NCBI RefSeq assembly: GCF_003385235.1
Contig: NZ_PQIA01000012.1
Span: forward strand, 1 to 64,000
Length of the DNA stretch: 64,000 bases
Source: Amycolatopsis circi
Lineage (GTDB): Bacteria > Actinomycetota > Actinomycetes > Mycobacteriales > Pseudonocardiaceae
Direction of reading: 5' to 3'
Part shown: positions 19,090-27,995 of the stretch, in pieces
How positions within the stretch are numbered: the first letter of the stretch is position 1
Layout of the letters: each line of letters begins with the position of its first letter
Position numbers and translations under genes: made by a program
The notes under the pieces: model-generated
Told to the model about the DNA's origin: nothing
Database searches by the model: none
Seen by the model: the letters and a program-made list of their open reading frames with translations, nothing else

Positions 19090-20445
19090 TTACGCGGTGG
19101 GGTCTTCCAACGCCCGGTCCACCATGCGTCCCGCTGCGCCGACGTACTGTGCCGGGTCTTCGAGATCGGCTAGCGTCGCGGCGTCGATGGCGGCGGTGAT
19201 CTCCGGCGTGTCCGCCAGGATTTCCGCCAGTGGACGGTTTTCCTCGACCGCACGGCGGGAAGCGGTGCCCAGCAAGTCTTTCGCGCGTGCCTTGCCCACG
19301 ATCGGCGCCAGCGCTGCCGAGAGTCGTTCCGAGACGATCAACCCGTTGGTCAGGGTGAGGTTCTCCTGCATGCTGTCCGCGTGAACGTCCAGGGACTGCA
19401 CCAAATTCACGGCCGTGTGCGTAGCTCCGCCAGCTAGGCGGAGGCATTCGCGCAGCAACTGCCACTCGGCCTGCCAGACGCCAGCCGAGCGTTCGTCCTC
19501 GGCCAAGCCGGATTGCGTGACTCCCGCCGCCAGCACCGGTACCTGCAGCGCGGCCGACCGGATCAACGCCGACTGCACCGGGTTTTGCTTGTGGGGCATC
19601 GCCGAAGACCCGCCGCCGGTCGCTTCGGTCACCTCACCGATTTCAGTGCGGGCCAGCACCTGAACGTCCACGGCGATCTTGCCCAACGCTGTCGTCACGC
19701 CAGCCAACGCGGCAACCAGTTCGGCCACCGGGGTGCGATCCGCGTGCCACGGCAGAATCGTCGCGGCCAAACCGGTTTCCTCGGCGAAGGCGGCGACGAG
19801 CCGGTCCGCATAGTCGTCGGTACCGTCGCCGTACTGGACGTACGCGGCCAACGTTCCGGCCGCGCCGCCGAGCGAGACCGGCAGCCGCAGCTCTGCGATC
19901 CGGCGGGCGGACTCCTGGACACCCTGCCGCCAGATCGCGGCCTTCAAGCCGAAGGTCGTCGGAACCGCGTGCGCGGTGAGGGTTCGTCCGGGCATGACTG
20001 TGTCGCGATGGGCGCGCGCCACCGCGGCGAGGGCGTCCGCGATCGCCGTCAGGTCCGCGCTGATCAACCGCAGGACATTGCGCGCGACGAGCATCATCGC
20101 CGTGTCGACGATGTCCTGGCTGGTCGAGCCGCGGTGCACGTAGTCGGCGACGTCCGGCACCTTGGCGGACAGCGTGCGCACCAGGCTGACCACCGGGTTA
20201 CCGGTCCCACGCGCGTCGCGGGCCAGCTGGACGACGTCGAGTTCGCCCTCGCCCAACTGCCGCGCGGCAGCACTGATCCGCTCGGCCGCCTCGGACGGCA
20301 CCGTGCCGAGCCGCGCCTGCGCCCGCGCGAGTGCGGCCTCCGCGTCCAGCAGGGCGTCCGCGAACGCCCGGTCCCCAGTCACCGCTTCGGCTGGAGTCCC
20401 GGCGCGCACCGGGGAGAGCAGGCCGGAGTCAGGATCGGCGGTCAT
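19090..20445 (-). CDS. pcaB: 3-carboxy-cis,cis-muconate cycloisomerase-like lyase
   Basis: The 451-aa protein belongs to the fumarase/aspartase superfamily. The C3 signature GGGSSAMPHKQNP lies at about residue 270, the catalytic His region HRGSTSQDIVDTA at about residue 100, and a TAHAVPTTFG motif near residue 155. The length and the GSSAMPHKQNP form fit PcaB of the protocatechuate branch of the beta-ketoadipate pathway, though adenylosuccinate lyase paralogues look similar. No other pca genes are nearby, which weakens the pathway assignment. Confidence 0.8.
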   Translation of the reverse strand: MTADPDSGLLSPVRAGTPAEAVTGDRAFADALLDAEAALARAQARLGTVPSEAAERISAAARQLGEGELDVVQLARDARGTGNPVVSLVRTLSAKVPDVADYVHRGSTSQDIVDTAMMLVARNVLRLISADLTAIADALAAVARAHRDTVMPGRTLTAHAVPTTFGLKAAIWRQGVQESARRIAELRLPVSLGGAAGTLAAYVQYGDGTDDYADRLVAAFAEETGLAATILPWHADRTPVAELVAALAGVTTALGKIAVDVQVLARTEIGEVTEATGGGSSAMPHKQNPVQSALIRSAALQVPVLAAGVTQSGLAEDERSAGVWQAEWQLLRECLRLAGGATHTAVNLVQSLDVHADSMQENLTLTNGLIVSERLSAALAPIVGKARAKDLLGTASRRAVEENRPLAEILADTPEITAAIDAATLADLEDPAQYVGAAGRMVDRALEDPTA

Positions 20446-20753
20446 GCCGTCCAGCATCGCACGCCAGGCGGTTCAGGGCGGGAAGGTCGCCGGTCACCCA
20501 CGGCGTGAGCGGCGTCGACCTAGCCGGGCACGAGCTTCGCTGACCAGCGCCGGCGACGCGGCGTGGCGCGCGGCGAAGCGGGCGGTCCGGTTCGGTTCGG
20601 CCAGGCTGTCGTTGGCTACCGCGGGGCGCGGAAACGCTCCGGCAGTGCGACTCAGGCGCAGCTGTCGGCGGAGAGTGCGGTGGCAACGGTTGTCGATCAC
20701 CTGAGCAAAAACGTTGGTGACTCACCGCCAAACAGGACTCGCTCGGCAGCCCC
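20446..20753. other. Intergenic stretch with no supported gene
   Basis: These 308 bases between the PcaB-like gene and the DinB gene (both minus strand) hold only Arg-rich open frames with no RBS and no recognisable domain. They include the promoter region of the lyase gene. I see no hairpin or repeat worth naming. Confidence 0.5.
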
Positions 20754-21293
20754 TCACCGTCCGGTAGCCCCGTCCGTCACCTCCCGCAGCAGGTCCGCGT
20801 GTCCGTTGTGGCGGGCGTACTCCGCGATCATCGACAGCAGCATCCACCGCAGCGAGAACGGCTCTCCGGTGATCTTCCCGACTCCCTGCGCGTCCAGCGA
20901 GGACGCCGCGGCCACGATCTCCCGGCTGCGGTCGCACTCCGCGCGCCACAAAGCCAGTGCCTCGCCGAAATCGCCGTCCAGCCGGTCGAAGTCCTGGTCC
21001 GGGTCGTCGTCCGAATAGTGCAGCAGCGGGATGTCCTCGCCGGCGAACTGGATGCGGAACCACCATCGTTCGACGCCCGCCAGGTGCCGGACCAGCCCGT
21101 GCAGCGACATTGTGGACGGTGGCACCGCCCGCGCCGACGCGGCTTCCTGGCTCAGGCCGGAGCACTTCAGTGCGAGGGTTTCGCGATGCCACTCCAGGTA
21201 GGCGAGGAGGGTCTCGCGTTCGTCGGCGACGCGGGGGATCGGCGGGCGGTCGCTCTCGGCGACTTTGGACAGATGCTTCGGAGTCTGTGTCAT
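20754..21293 (-). CDS. DinB/DUF664 family protein
   Basis: The 179-aa protein matches the DUF664 branch of the DinB four-helix-bundle superfamily. The metal-site histidines are visible in LHGLVRHLAGVERWW and YARHNGHADLLRE. In actinobacteria such proteins are thought to act as mycothiol- or other thiol-dependent transferases; the substrate here is unknown. It starts at ATG 21293 and is transcribed toward the PcaB-like gene, 308 nt away. Confidence 0.85.
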   Translation of the reverse strand: MTQTPKHLSKVAESDRPPIPRVADERETLLAYLEWHRETLALKCSGLSQEAASARAVPPSTMSLHGLVRHLAGVERWWFRIQFAGEDIPLLHYSDDDPDQDFDRLDGDFGEALALWRAECDRSREIVAAASSLDAQGVGKITGEPFSLRWMLLSMIAEYARHNGHADLLREVTDGATGR

Positions 21294-21646
21294 GAGACGA
21301 GCGTCTCACCCGCCACCGACAATTTTCGGCACGCAGCCGCCGCATCGGGTGCACGGGAAACCGTCCGCGCACCGCAGTGGGCTAGGCCACACGGCGGTCC
21401 CGGGTAGCCGCAGATTCCGGTTCTGTCGATGCGGAATTCAGGTGAATTCCGGTGTCGATCAGCACACTCAGGCATGGTTTCCGTACGGTGTTGTCGCTCC
21501 GTCAGAGGTATCGTGATCGGCATTCCGGGGATTAATCTCCTCAGCGGCCCGTGAAACACCCGCTCCGCCGAACAGCGGATGCTTCGCGGGACTGAACGCA
21601 CGAATGAAACGGTGAATAAAGCGCCATGGTCGGAGCGAGTGTGCCG
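21294..21646. promoter_or_regulatory. Divergent promoter region of DinB and prenyltransferase genes
   Basis: This 350-bp gap is less GC-rich than its flanks, particularly from 21410 to 21640. It holds an inverted repeat GAATTCAGGTGAATTC at about 21433-21448 and no plausible gene. The long leader before the prenyltransferase suggests regulated expression of the prenyltransferase-tryptophanase pair. The promoter itself is not resolved. Confidence 0.5.
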
Positions 21647-22723
21647 ATGGTCGAGTTGTCGATGTACACCCACGCCGGCGGTCAACTCGACCGGCTGTGC
21701 CGGGCAGTGGGATTCGATCCCGAAGAACGCCGCCACCTGGATCTTCTCCGGTTGTTGCTCGGCGAGTCCGGTGAATTGACCGCCGACGCTCCGGCGCAGT
21801 TCCCGTGCAATGTGGCGGACGACACCACGCCGGTTGAATTCTCGGTCGCCTTCGACGCCAATGGCGAATGTGTGGTAAGGGTTCTCGGCGAGACCGTCGG
21901 GGCTCCGGACCCGCGCGAGTTCCTCGGCCGGGTGGCCGGCGAGTACGGCCTGGTCACCGACCGGCTCGACGCGGTGGCCGACCTCTTCCTCCCGCACGAG
22001 GAGCGTCGCGGGCCGTTCACGCTGTGGTACTCGCTGATCTTCCGCAACGGCAAAGCGCCGAAGATCAAGGTCTACCTGAACCCGCAGATCAGCGGGCCGA
22101 CCATGGCGGATTCCCTGGTCAGCGAGGGGTTCCGGCGGCTGAACCTCGGCGAGGCGTTCGATCCGGTCGTCGAGCACGCGCTGCGCCGCGGCGAGAACGA
22201 CAACTTCACCTTCTTCGCGCTCGACCTCGACGACGACCCGCTGTCCCGGGTCAAGGTCTACGTCTCGCACGACGCCGCCGAGGCCGAGGACGCGGTGCGC
22301 GCGGCGGAGCTGGTTCCGGGCGCGGACCCGATGCTGATCCGGGAATTCCTCGCCGTGCTCGGCGGCGGGAAAGGTCCGTTCGAAGGCCGTCCGCTGGTTT
22401 CCAGTTATTCATTTGTCGAGGGTATGGGCGGGACTCCCGGAAACTACAGTCTTTACCTTCCTATTCGCAGCTACGTGCCGGACGACGAGATCGCCCGGGC
22501 GCGGGTGCACGCCATTCTCGCGCAGTACGACTTCGACCCGACACAACTGGACAAAGCGCTGGCAGCGGTTTCGGGACGGCCCCTGCGCGACGGCGTCGGA
22601 CTGATCGCGCACGTGTCGCTGAGAATGGGCGAGTTCGGTTCCGGAATCACGGTCTACCTGTCCTCCGAAGCTTATGCGGTAGCGCCGCCGAGAAAACGTC
22701 CGGTGCTCGGCCGGACGACCTGA
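21647..22723 (+). CDS. DMATS-type aromatic (indole) prenyltransferase
   Basis: The protein is about 358 aa. It has the ABBA-fold signatures of bacterial dimethylallyltryptophan synthase-like enzymes: PFTLWYSLIF, KIKVYLNPQISGP in the middle, SRVKVYVSHDAAE, and a late YLPIRSYVPDD. These Lys/Tyr-bearing strands bind the diphosphate of DMAPP. The family, including CymD, IptA and SCO7467, prenylates L-tryptophan or other indoles. ATG 21647 has GGAGCGAG 8 nt upstream; ATG 21626 would add seven residues. The next gene is a tryptophanase 46 nt downstream, which supports tryptophan as substrate. Confidence 0.88.
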   Translation: MVELSMYTHAGGQLDRLCRAVGFDPEERRHLDLLRLLLGESGELTADAPAQFPCNVADDTTPVEFSVAFDANGECVVRVLGETVGAPDPREFLGRVAGEYGLVTDRLDAVADLFLPHEERRGPFTLWYSLIFRNGKAPKIKVYLNPQISGPTMADSLVSEGFRRLNLGEAFDPVVEHALRRGENDNFTFFALDLDDDPLSRVKVYVSHDAAEAEDAVRAAELVPGADPMLIREFLAVLGGGKGPFEGRPLVSSYSFVEGMGGTPGNYSLYLPIRSYVPDDEIARARVHAILAQYDFDPTQLDKALAAVSGRPLRDGVGLIAHVSLRMGEFGSGITVYLSSEAYAVAPPRKRPVLGRTT

Positions 22724-22768
22724 CGCGGTAGTTTACGGCTGTCACCCACAACTGGAGGAAATACCCTG

Positions 22769-24142
22769 ATGCGGACCTTCCCGCCGTACCGCGCCCAAGT
22801 AGTCGCCGAAATCCCGGTCACCACCCGTGCCGAACGGGAACAGGCGCTCGCCGCGGCGGGCTACAACGCCTTCAACCTGCCCGCGAACAAGGTCAGCATC
22901 GACCTGCTCACCGACTCCGGCACCGGCGCGGTCTCGACCGCACAGGAGGCCGCCGCGGCCGCCGCGGACCGCTCGTACGCCGGGTCGGATTCGTTCTACC
23001 GCTTCCGCGACGCGCTGAGCGACCTCACCGGATACCCGCACCTCCTGCCGGTGCACCAGGGCCGCGCGGCCGAGCGCGTGCTGTTCTCCAGCGTGCTGGA
23101 GAGCGGCCGGATCTCGGTCAGCAACACGCATTTCGACACCACCCGCGCGAACGTCGAACTGCTCGGCGCCGAGGCGATCGACCTGCCCTGCGCGGAGTTC
23201 GGCGACCTCGACAGCCTCGAGCCGTTCAAGGGCAACATCGACCTCGACGCGCTCGAACGCCTGCTGTCCGGCCCGGACGGCGCTCGCGTCGGCCAGGTGC
23301 TGCTCACCATCACCAACAACGGCGGCGGCGGACAGCCGGTCTCGATGGCCAACCTGACCGCGGCGGCGAAGCTCGCGCGGGCACACGGCGTGCCGGTTTT
23401 CCTTGACGCGGCACGGTTCGCGGAGAACGCGTGGCTGGTCATCCAGCGCGAGGCGGGCTACGCGGACAAGACGCCGCGCGAGGTCGCGCGAGAGGCGTTC
23501 GGCCTGGTCGACGGCTGTGTGGCGAGCCTGAAGAAGGACGGCATCTCGCCGATGGGCGCGTTCATCGGCCTGACCGACCCGGAACTGGCGCAGCGCTGCG
23601 AAACCAACCTGATCGCCACCGAGGGCTTCCGCACCTACGGCGGGCTCGCGGCGCACGACCTCGACCGCGTCGCCAAGGGCCTGCAAGAAGTCGTTGACCC
23701 GCACTATCTCGCCGCGCGGGCGGGCGAAGCGGCCCGGCTCGCGGAGCAGGCCAACGCAGCCGGGGTGGACATCGTGCAGCCGCCGGGCATTCACGCGCTC
23801 TATCTCAACGCGGCCCGTCTGCTGCCGCATCTGCCCGCCTCCCGGTTCCCCGGCCACTCGCTGGCCTGCGAGCTGTACCTGGCGGGCGGAATTCGTTGTG
23901 TGGAGCTGGGTTCGCTCTACCTCGGCACGCTCGACGAGCAGAACGAGCTGGTCGCCCCGGCCCCGTTCGAGCTGGTGCGGATGGCGCTGCCGCGGCGCGT
24001 GTACACCCAGGGCCACTACGACTACGTGGCCGAGATCCTCGGCGACATCGCGAAAAACCCAGAGCAGGTGCCGGGGTACCGGATCGTCGAAGCGCCGAAG
24101 ATCCTGCGGCACTTCAATCTCCGGATGGCCCCGGTGCACTGA
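22769..24142 (+). CDS. tnaA: Tryptophanase (beta-eliminating lyase)
   Basis: The 457-aa PLP enzyme has the family features: YAGSDSFYRF near residue 75, HQGRAAERVLFS at about residue 92, NTHFDTTRANVE, FLDAARFAENAW, and PLP lysine in SLKKDG (Lys256, second Lys). It cleaves L-tryptophan, or a substituted one, to indole, pyruvate and ammonia. Tyrosine phenol-lyase is closely related, but the prenyltransferase neighbour favours a tryptophan substrate. RBS GGAGGAA is 8 nt before the ATG. It appears to be the last gene of the two-gene operon. Confidence 0.9.
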   Translation: MRTFPPYRAQVVAEIPVTTRAEREQALAAAGYNAFNLPANKVSIDLLTDSGTGAVSTAQEAAAAAADRSYAGSDSFYRFRDALSDLTGYPHLLPVHQGRAAERVLFSSVLESGRISVSNTHFDTTRANVELLGAEAIDLPCAEFGDLDSLEPFKGNIDLDALERLLSGPDGARVGQVLLTITNNGGGGQPVSMANLTAAAKLARAHGVPVFLDAARFAENAWLVIQREAGYADKTPREVAREAFGLVDGCVASLKKDGISPMGAFIGLTDPELAQRCETNLIATEGFRTYGGLAAHDLDRVAKGLQEVVDPHYLAARAGEAARLAEQANAAGVDIVQPPGIHALYLNAARLLPHLPASRFPGHSLACELYLAGGIRCVELGSLYLGTLDEQNELVAPAPFELVRMALPRRVYTQGHYDYVAEILGDIAKNPEQVPGYRIVEAPKILRHFNLRMAPVH

Positions 24143-24180
24143 GAGTCCACTAAGAGTCCACTAAGGACAGACAAAGCGAA

Positions 24181-24212
24181 CGAGGGGGCTCCCCGCGCCG
24201 GGAGCCCCCTCG
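24181..24212. terminator. Strong hairpin after the tryptophanase gene
   Basis: CGAGGGGGCTCCC pairs with GGGAGCCCCCTCG across a 6-nt loop, 13 perfect base pairs. Just upstream, at 24145-24164, is a tandem repeat AGAGTCCACTA / AGAGTCCACTA. The hairpin lies between convergent operons and probably ends the prenyltransferase operon. Confidence 0.85.
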
Positions 24213-24222
24213 CTGGTCTGTA

Positions 24223-24241
24223 AGCCCGCCTCAGGCGGGCT
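24223..24241. terminator. Hairpin overlapping the stop of the conservon operon
   Basis: AGCCCGCC pairs with GGCGGGCT around the TCA that is the minus-strand stop codon of the GTPase gene (24231-24233). It is the likely terminator of the conservon operon, back to back with the stronger hairpin at 24181-24212. Confidence 0.65.
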
Positions 24242-24818
24242 GCGGAACCACCGTCATCGCGTGCTTCACCAGCCGGATCAGCGCGATCTTGCTCGAATCC
24301 CGCTGTCGCGCGTCGCACATCACGATCGGCACGCCGTCGGGCACCACGAGCGCCTCGCGGATCTCGTCGGGGGTGTAGCGCGGCGCGTTGTCGAAGCAGT
24401 TCACCGCCACGACGAACGGGATCTTCCGCCGCTCGAAGAAATCGACCGCCGCGAAGCTGGTCTCCAGGCGCCGCGTGTCGACCAGCACGACGGTGCCGAT
24501 CGCGCCGCGCGCCAGGTCGTCCCACATGAACCAGAACCGTTCCTGGCCCGGGGTGCCGAACAGGTAGAGCACGTGCCGCGGCGAGATGGTGATCCGGCCG
24601 AAGTCGAGCGCGACCGTGGTGGTCTTCTTCTGCTCCACGCCGGACAGGTCGTCGACGCCGGTGCTCGCCTCGGTCAGCACCTCCTCGGTGGACAGCGGCG
24701 GGATTTCGCTGACCGAGGCGACCATGGTGGTCTTCCCGGCGCCGAACCCGCCGGCGACGATGATCTTGACCGGGGTCGGCACCGACGCCGCGGCGTCTTC
24801 AGAGCTTGATGAGGCCAT
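24231..24818 (-). CDS. cvnD: Conservon CvnD-type Ras-like GTPase
   Basis: The 195-aa protein is a small GTPase with P-loop GGFGAGKTT (about residues 23-31), switch II FGTPGQERF and a NCFDN motif in the place of NKxD. Cvn GTPases in Streptomyces form membrane complexes with the sensor kinase, Roadblock and DUF742 partners, resembling eukaryotic GPCR-G-protein systems. It is the last gene of the four-gene operon and overlaps the DUF742 gene by 20 nt. Confidence 0.9.
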   Translation of the reverse strand: MASSSSEDAAASVPTPVKIIVAGGFGAGKTTMVASVSEIPPLSTEEVLTEASTGVDDLSGVEQKKTTTVALDFGRITISPRHVLYLFGTPGQERFWFMWDDLARGAIGTVVLVDTRRLETSFAAVDFFERRKIPFVVAVNCFDNAPRYTPDEIREALVVPDGVPIVMCDARQRDSSKIALIRLVKHAMTVVPQPA

Positions 24819-25164
24819 CGAGAACCGCCTGGAGAGTTTCGTGGTCCGGCGCCTGGGCCGGCTGACGGGACGGGGCGCGGGTGATGACGAGGCCGCGGTC
24901 GATCAGGTCCCCGCACAGCACGCGCACGACGCCGAGCGGCAGCTTCACGTACACCGCGATCTCGGCCACCGACAAGGGTCTGCGGCACAGCTGCGTGATC
25001 GCCAGGTGCTCCGGGCCGAGCCCGACCGGGTCCGATCCCTGCTGCAGGGTCATCACCTGGGTGGAGAGGTCGAGCTGGTGTTCGGACGGGGTCCGCCCGC
25101 TGGTGATCGTGTAGGGCCGGACCAGCGGCCCGGCGGCCTCGTCGTACCAGCCGTCGTCGCTCAT
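24799..25164 (-). CDS. cvnC: Conservon CvnC-type DUF742 protein
   Basis: The 121-aa protein is DUF742, with LVRPYTITSGRT near residue 15 and a winged-helix-like C-terminal half ending VLDGLIKL. These proteins link the Roadblock protein and the GTPase. The ATG at 25164 overlaps the Roadblock gene stop by 4 nt, and its own end overlaps the GTPase start by 20 nt. Tight overlap implies co-translation. Confidence 0.9.
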   Translation of the reverse strand: MSDDGWYDEAAGPLVRPYTITSGRTPSEHQLDLSTQVMTLQQGSDPVGLGPEHLAITQLCRRPLSVAEIAVYVKLPLGVVRVLCGDLIDRGLVITRAPSRQPAQAPDHETLQAVLDGLIKL

Positions 25165-25586
25165 GTCGCCTCCCGCAGCAGGTTCGCGGCCTCGCGCGGC
25201 GCCGAGGCCAGATAGTCGCCGACGCGCTTGACCAGCCGGTTCATCTCGTAGGCGATCATTTCGACGTCGATGTCCGCGCCGGCGAGCACGGCGAGGCACG
25301 CGCCCTGCCCGGCGGCCGAGACGAAGAGGTACCCGCGTTCCATCTCGATCATGTTCTGCAGCACCGGACCGCGGTGGAACTGCCTGCTCACCCCTTTGGC
25401 GAGGCTCTGTAGGCTCGAGGCGATGGCCGAGAGCTGGTCCGAGTCGTCCTTGCTCATCCCGGACGACTTGCCGAGCAGCAGGCCGTCGGCGGACAGCACG
25501 ATGGCGTTCTGCGCGCCGACGACGCGGTTGACGACGTCGTCGAGCAGCCAATTGAGATCAGGGGTGGAGTTCCCGTACTCGTTCAT
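25161..25586 (-). CDS. cvnB: Conservon CvnB-type Roadblock/LC7 protein
   Basis: The 141-aa protein begins MNEYGNSTPDLNWLLDD and has the Roadblock/LC7 fold, with VVGAQNAIVLSADGLLLG and IEMERGYLFVSAAGQGACLAVLA strands. Family members act as GTPase-activating or scaffold subunits of Ras-like GTPases. It lies between the kinase gene (42-nt gap) and the DUF742 gene (4-nt overlap). Confidence 0.9.
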   Translation of the reverse strand: MNEYGNSTPDLNWLLDDVVNRVVGAQNAIVLSADGLLLGKSSGMSKDDSDQLSAIASSLQSLAKGVSRQFHRGPVLQNMIEMERGYLFVSAAGQGACLAVLAGADIDVEMIAYEMNRLVKRVGDYLASAPREAANLLREAT

Positions 25587-25628
25587 GCGGACAGACCCTG
25601 ACTTTCGGTTTCGTGAGGTGTTCGGTCG

Positions 25629-27995
25629 TTATGAGTCATTTTGCCCGCCTCGCGCCCGGCGGGTGCCCTTGTGGAACGCCATCAGCGTCCGCGCGGTGGT
25701 CTCGCCCGCGTTGGTGACGTCCGCTTCGGCGGCGGCGTCCGGGTCGTCGTGCAGCTGGGCGACGAGGTTCTGCTGCGGCTGCCGGCGCGGGAGCCGGGGC
25801 CGCTCGTCGCCCTGCAGGCCGCTGAGGTCCGGCTCGGCGACGGACGCGCGCGGCGCGGCCGGGACGTCCGGGATCTGGCCTGCGGACGGGGGATACGGCT
25901 CCGGAGTCCGCGGGGCCGGCGTGGGAAGCGGGCGAGCCGGATACGGGCGCGGCGACGGCTGAGGGGCCTCCGGGGCCGACCGGTGTGCGCTCTCCAGTGC
26001 TGGCGCGCCGACCTGAGCGAGCGCCGGGGTCTCGTCCGCGGGTTCGGGCGCGTTCGCGTCGGCCAGGTGGTTCGACGGGATCAGCACGGTCGCCCGGGTG
26101 CCGCCGTAGCGCGACGGGTCGAAGGTGACCGTGATGCCGAGCCGCGAAGCCAGCCGCGCGACCACGAACAGGCCGAGGCTGGAGTCCGCGCGCAGTGCCA
26201 TCGCGTCGAACTCGGGCGCGTCAGCCATCATCGCGTTGGCCCACTCGCGCACGCCTTCCTTCATGCCCAGCCCCTGGTCGGACACGTCGACCACGACGCC
26301 GCGCGCGACCATCCGGCTGGTCACCTCGACCTGCGAACCGGGCGGGGAGAACGACGTCGCGTTGTCGACCAGCTCGGCGACGAGGTGAATGGTGTCGGCG
26401 ACCGCGGTGCCGACGATCGCGACGTCCGGCACCTGCTCGACCTGCACCCGGGAGTACTGCTCGGTTTCCGAGACGGCCGCGCGCAGCACCTCCATCAGCG
26501 AAACCGGTTTGCGCCAGCGCCGTCCGGGCTGCTTGCCGCCGAGGATGATCAGGTTCTCCGTGGTCCGCCGGGCGCGGGCGGCGAGGTGGTCGAGCTGGAA
26601 CAGCGACGCCAGCTGGGTCGAGTTCTCTTCGCGGCTTTCCATTTCGTCCAAGATCTGCAGCTGCCGGTGCACCAGGACCTGGTTGCGGTGCGCGATGCCG
26701 AGGAACACGTTGTGCACCCCGCTGCGCGCCTTCGCCTCGCTCGCCGCCGCGTTGACCGCGGTGAGCTGCGCGGTGTTGAACGCTTCGGCCACCTGGCCGA
26801 TCTCGTCGCGGCCGTGGTCCAGCTGCGGCAGCTCCGCCTCGATGTCCACCGGGTCGCCGCTCTTGAGCCTGCCGACGATGTTCGGCAGCCGGTTGCGTGC
26901 CAGGTCGAGCGAGTCGTTGCGCAGCCGCTCCAGACGCGTCATCAGGGTCCGGTCCACGAGCGAACGCGACACCCGCACCGCGACGATGATCGCGGCCAGC
27001 GAGGCGAGCAGGGCCACGATGCTGCCGATGATGGCGTTGCGGAGCTGCGCGTTTCCGGAGTCGATCGCGGCCGCGGAAACCTGGTCGGCCTGCTCGATGG
27101 TGAGCTGGTTCAGACCTTGGGCGACCTGTGCGGTCAGCGCGTGCCAATCGCCCGTCGACACCGGCACGTTGCTCTGGTCGCTGCTGGTCCACGGACCGTG
27201 CTTGATCAGCGAGTCCTCGGCCGCATTGAGCCGTTTCCAGGCGTCGCTGGTCGAGAGTTGCTGGTAGTGCTGGCGAACTGCCGGTTCGAGGAACGGCGAG
27301 ATCTGCGCGAGCTGTGTGCGGTAGTAGCCGACCAGCTGGGAGAACTGGACGAAGTCGTCCGGCGCGAAGCTGTTGCCGGAGAACGCCGCCGACACCAGCG
27401 ACGTTTCGCGCGACATCAGGTCGCCCGCCCGGAACAGCGAGGTCGCGGAGATCGCGCCCTGCACCGCGGTCGCGTCGGGGACGATGCGCGCCTGCGTGTC
27501 GAACAGCGTCGCCGCGGAGTCGAGGACGCCGTTGTAGTAGGCGTTGACCTGAGAGCGGTTGATGCTGCGGAAGTTGACCTGCGAGCGCAGCACCGGCAGC
27601 TGGTCGAGCTGCGCCTTCAGCGCGGTGACCTTGCCGGCGATCTCGTCCGGGGCGCTGGAAATGGTGGCGGCGAAGGCGTCCTGCAGGCCCTTCAGCTTGC
27701 CGTCGGCGTCCTGCTCCTGTTGCTGCAGCTGCTGCGGGCCGGAACTGGGGCTGTCGAGGTACTGCAGGGCGAGCTGACGTTCCTGCTGCAGCGACGACAG
27801 CGCGGTGAGCGCGGGGATCGAAACGTCACGCACCGAGCCCGCGACGAGCCGCACGTACAAGCCGTTGATGAAGAAGGCCGTCGCCAGCACCGCCCACAGC
27901 ACGAGCAGGGTGATGCTCGGGATCAGGACCGTCCGGGTCAGCCTCTTCCGGATCGACTTGTCGTACGCCTTGCCGGGATCGTCCTTGGTCTCCAC
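25629..27995 (-). CDS. cvnA: Conservon CvnA-type sensor histidine kinase with NIT domain
   Basis: The 788-aa membrane protein has TM1 at about residues 22-45, an extracellular nitrate/nitrite-sensing-like (NIT, PF08376) helical domain to about residue 310, TM2 at about 312-335, HAMP and coiled segments, then an HATPase_c domain with N-box LVAELVDNATSFSPPGS, and DQGLGMKEG. No standard H-box phosphoacceptor stands out, as is known for CvnA kinases. The last ~140 residues are Pro/Ala-rich and disordered. First gene of the operon. Confidence 0.9.
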   Translation of the reverse strand: METKDDPGKAYDKSIRKRLTRTVLIPSITLLVLWAVLATAFFINGLYVRLVAGSVRDVSIPALTALSSLQQERQLALQYLDSPSSGPQQLQQQEQDADGKLKGLQDAFAATISSAPDEIAGKVTALKAQLDQLPVLRSQVNFRSINRSQVNAYYNGVLDSAATLFDTQARIVPDATAVQGAISATSLFRAGDLMSRETSLVSAAFSGNSFAPDDFVQFSQLVGYYRTQLAQISPFLEPAVRQHYQQLSTSDAWKRLNAAEDSLIKHGPWTSSDQSNVPVSTGDWHALTAQVAQGLNQLTIEQADQVSAAAIDSGNAQLRNAIIGSIVALLASLAAIIVAVRVSRSLVDRTLMTRLERLRNDSLDLARNRLPNIVGRLKSGDPVDIEAELPQLDHGRDEIGQVAEAFNTAQLTAVNAAASEAKARSGVHNVFLGIAHRNQVLVHRQLQILDEMESREENSTQLASLFQLDHLAARARRTTENLIILGGKQPGRRWRKPVSLMEVLRAAVSETEQYSRVQVEQVPDVAIVGTAVADTIHLVAELVDNATSFSPPGSQVEVTSRMVARGVVVDVSDQGLGMKEGVREWANAMMADAPEFDAMALRADSSLGLFVVARLASRLGITVTFDPSRYGGTRATVLIPSNHLADANAPEPADETPALAQVGAPALESAHRSAPEAPQPSPRPYPARPLPTPAPRTPEPYPPSAGQIPDVPAAPRASVAEPDLSGLQGDERPRLPRRQPQQNLVAQLHDDPDAAAEADVTNAGETTARTLMAFHKGTRRARGGQNDS

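Noticed and set aside
20494..20700. A 68-codon Arg-rich minus-strand frame before the PcaB-like gene
   Set aside because: No RBS, no recognisable domain, and composition typical of non-coding GC-rich DNA.
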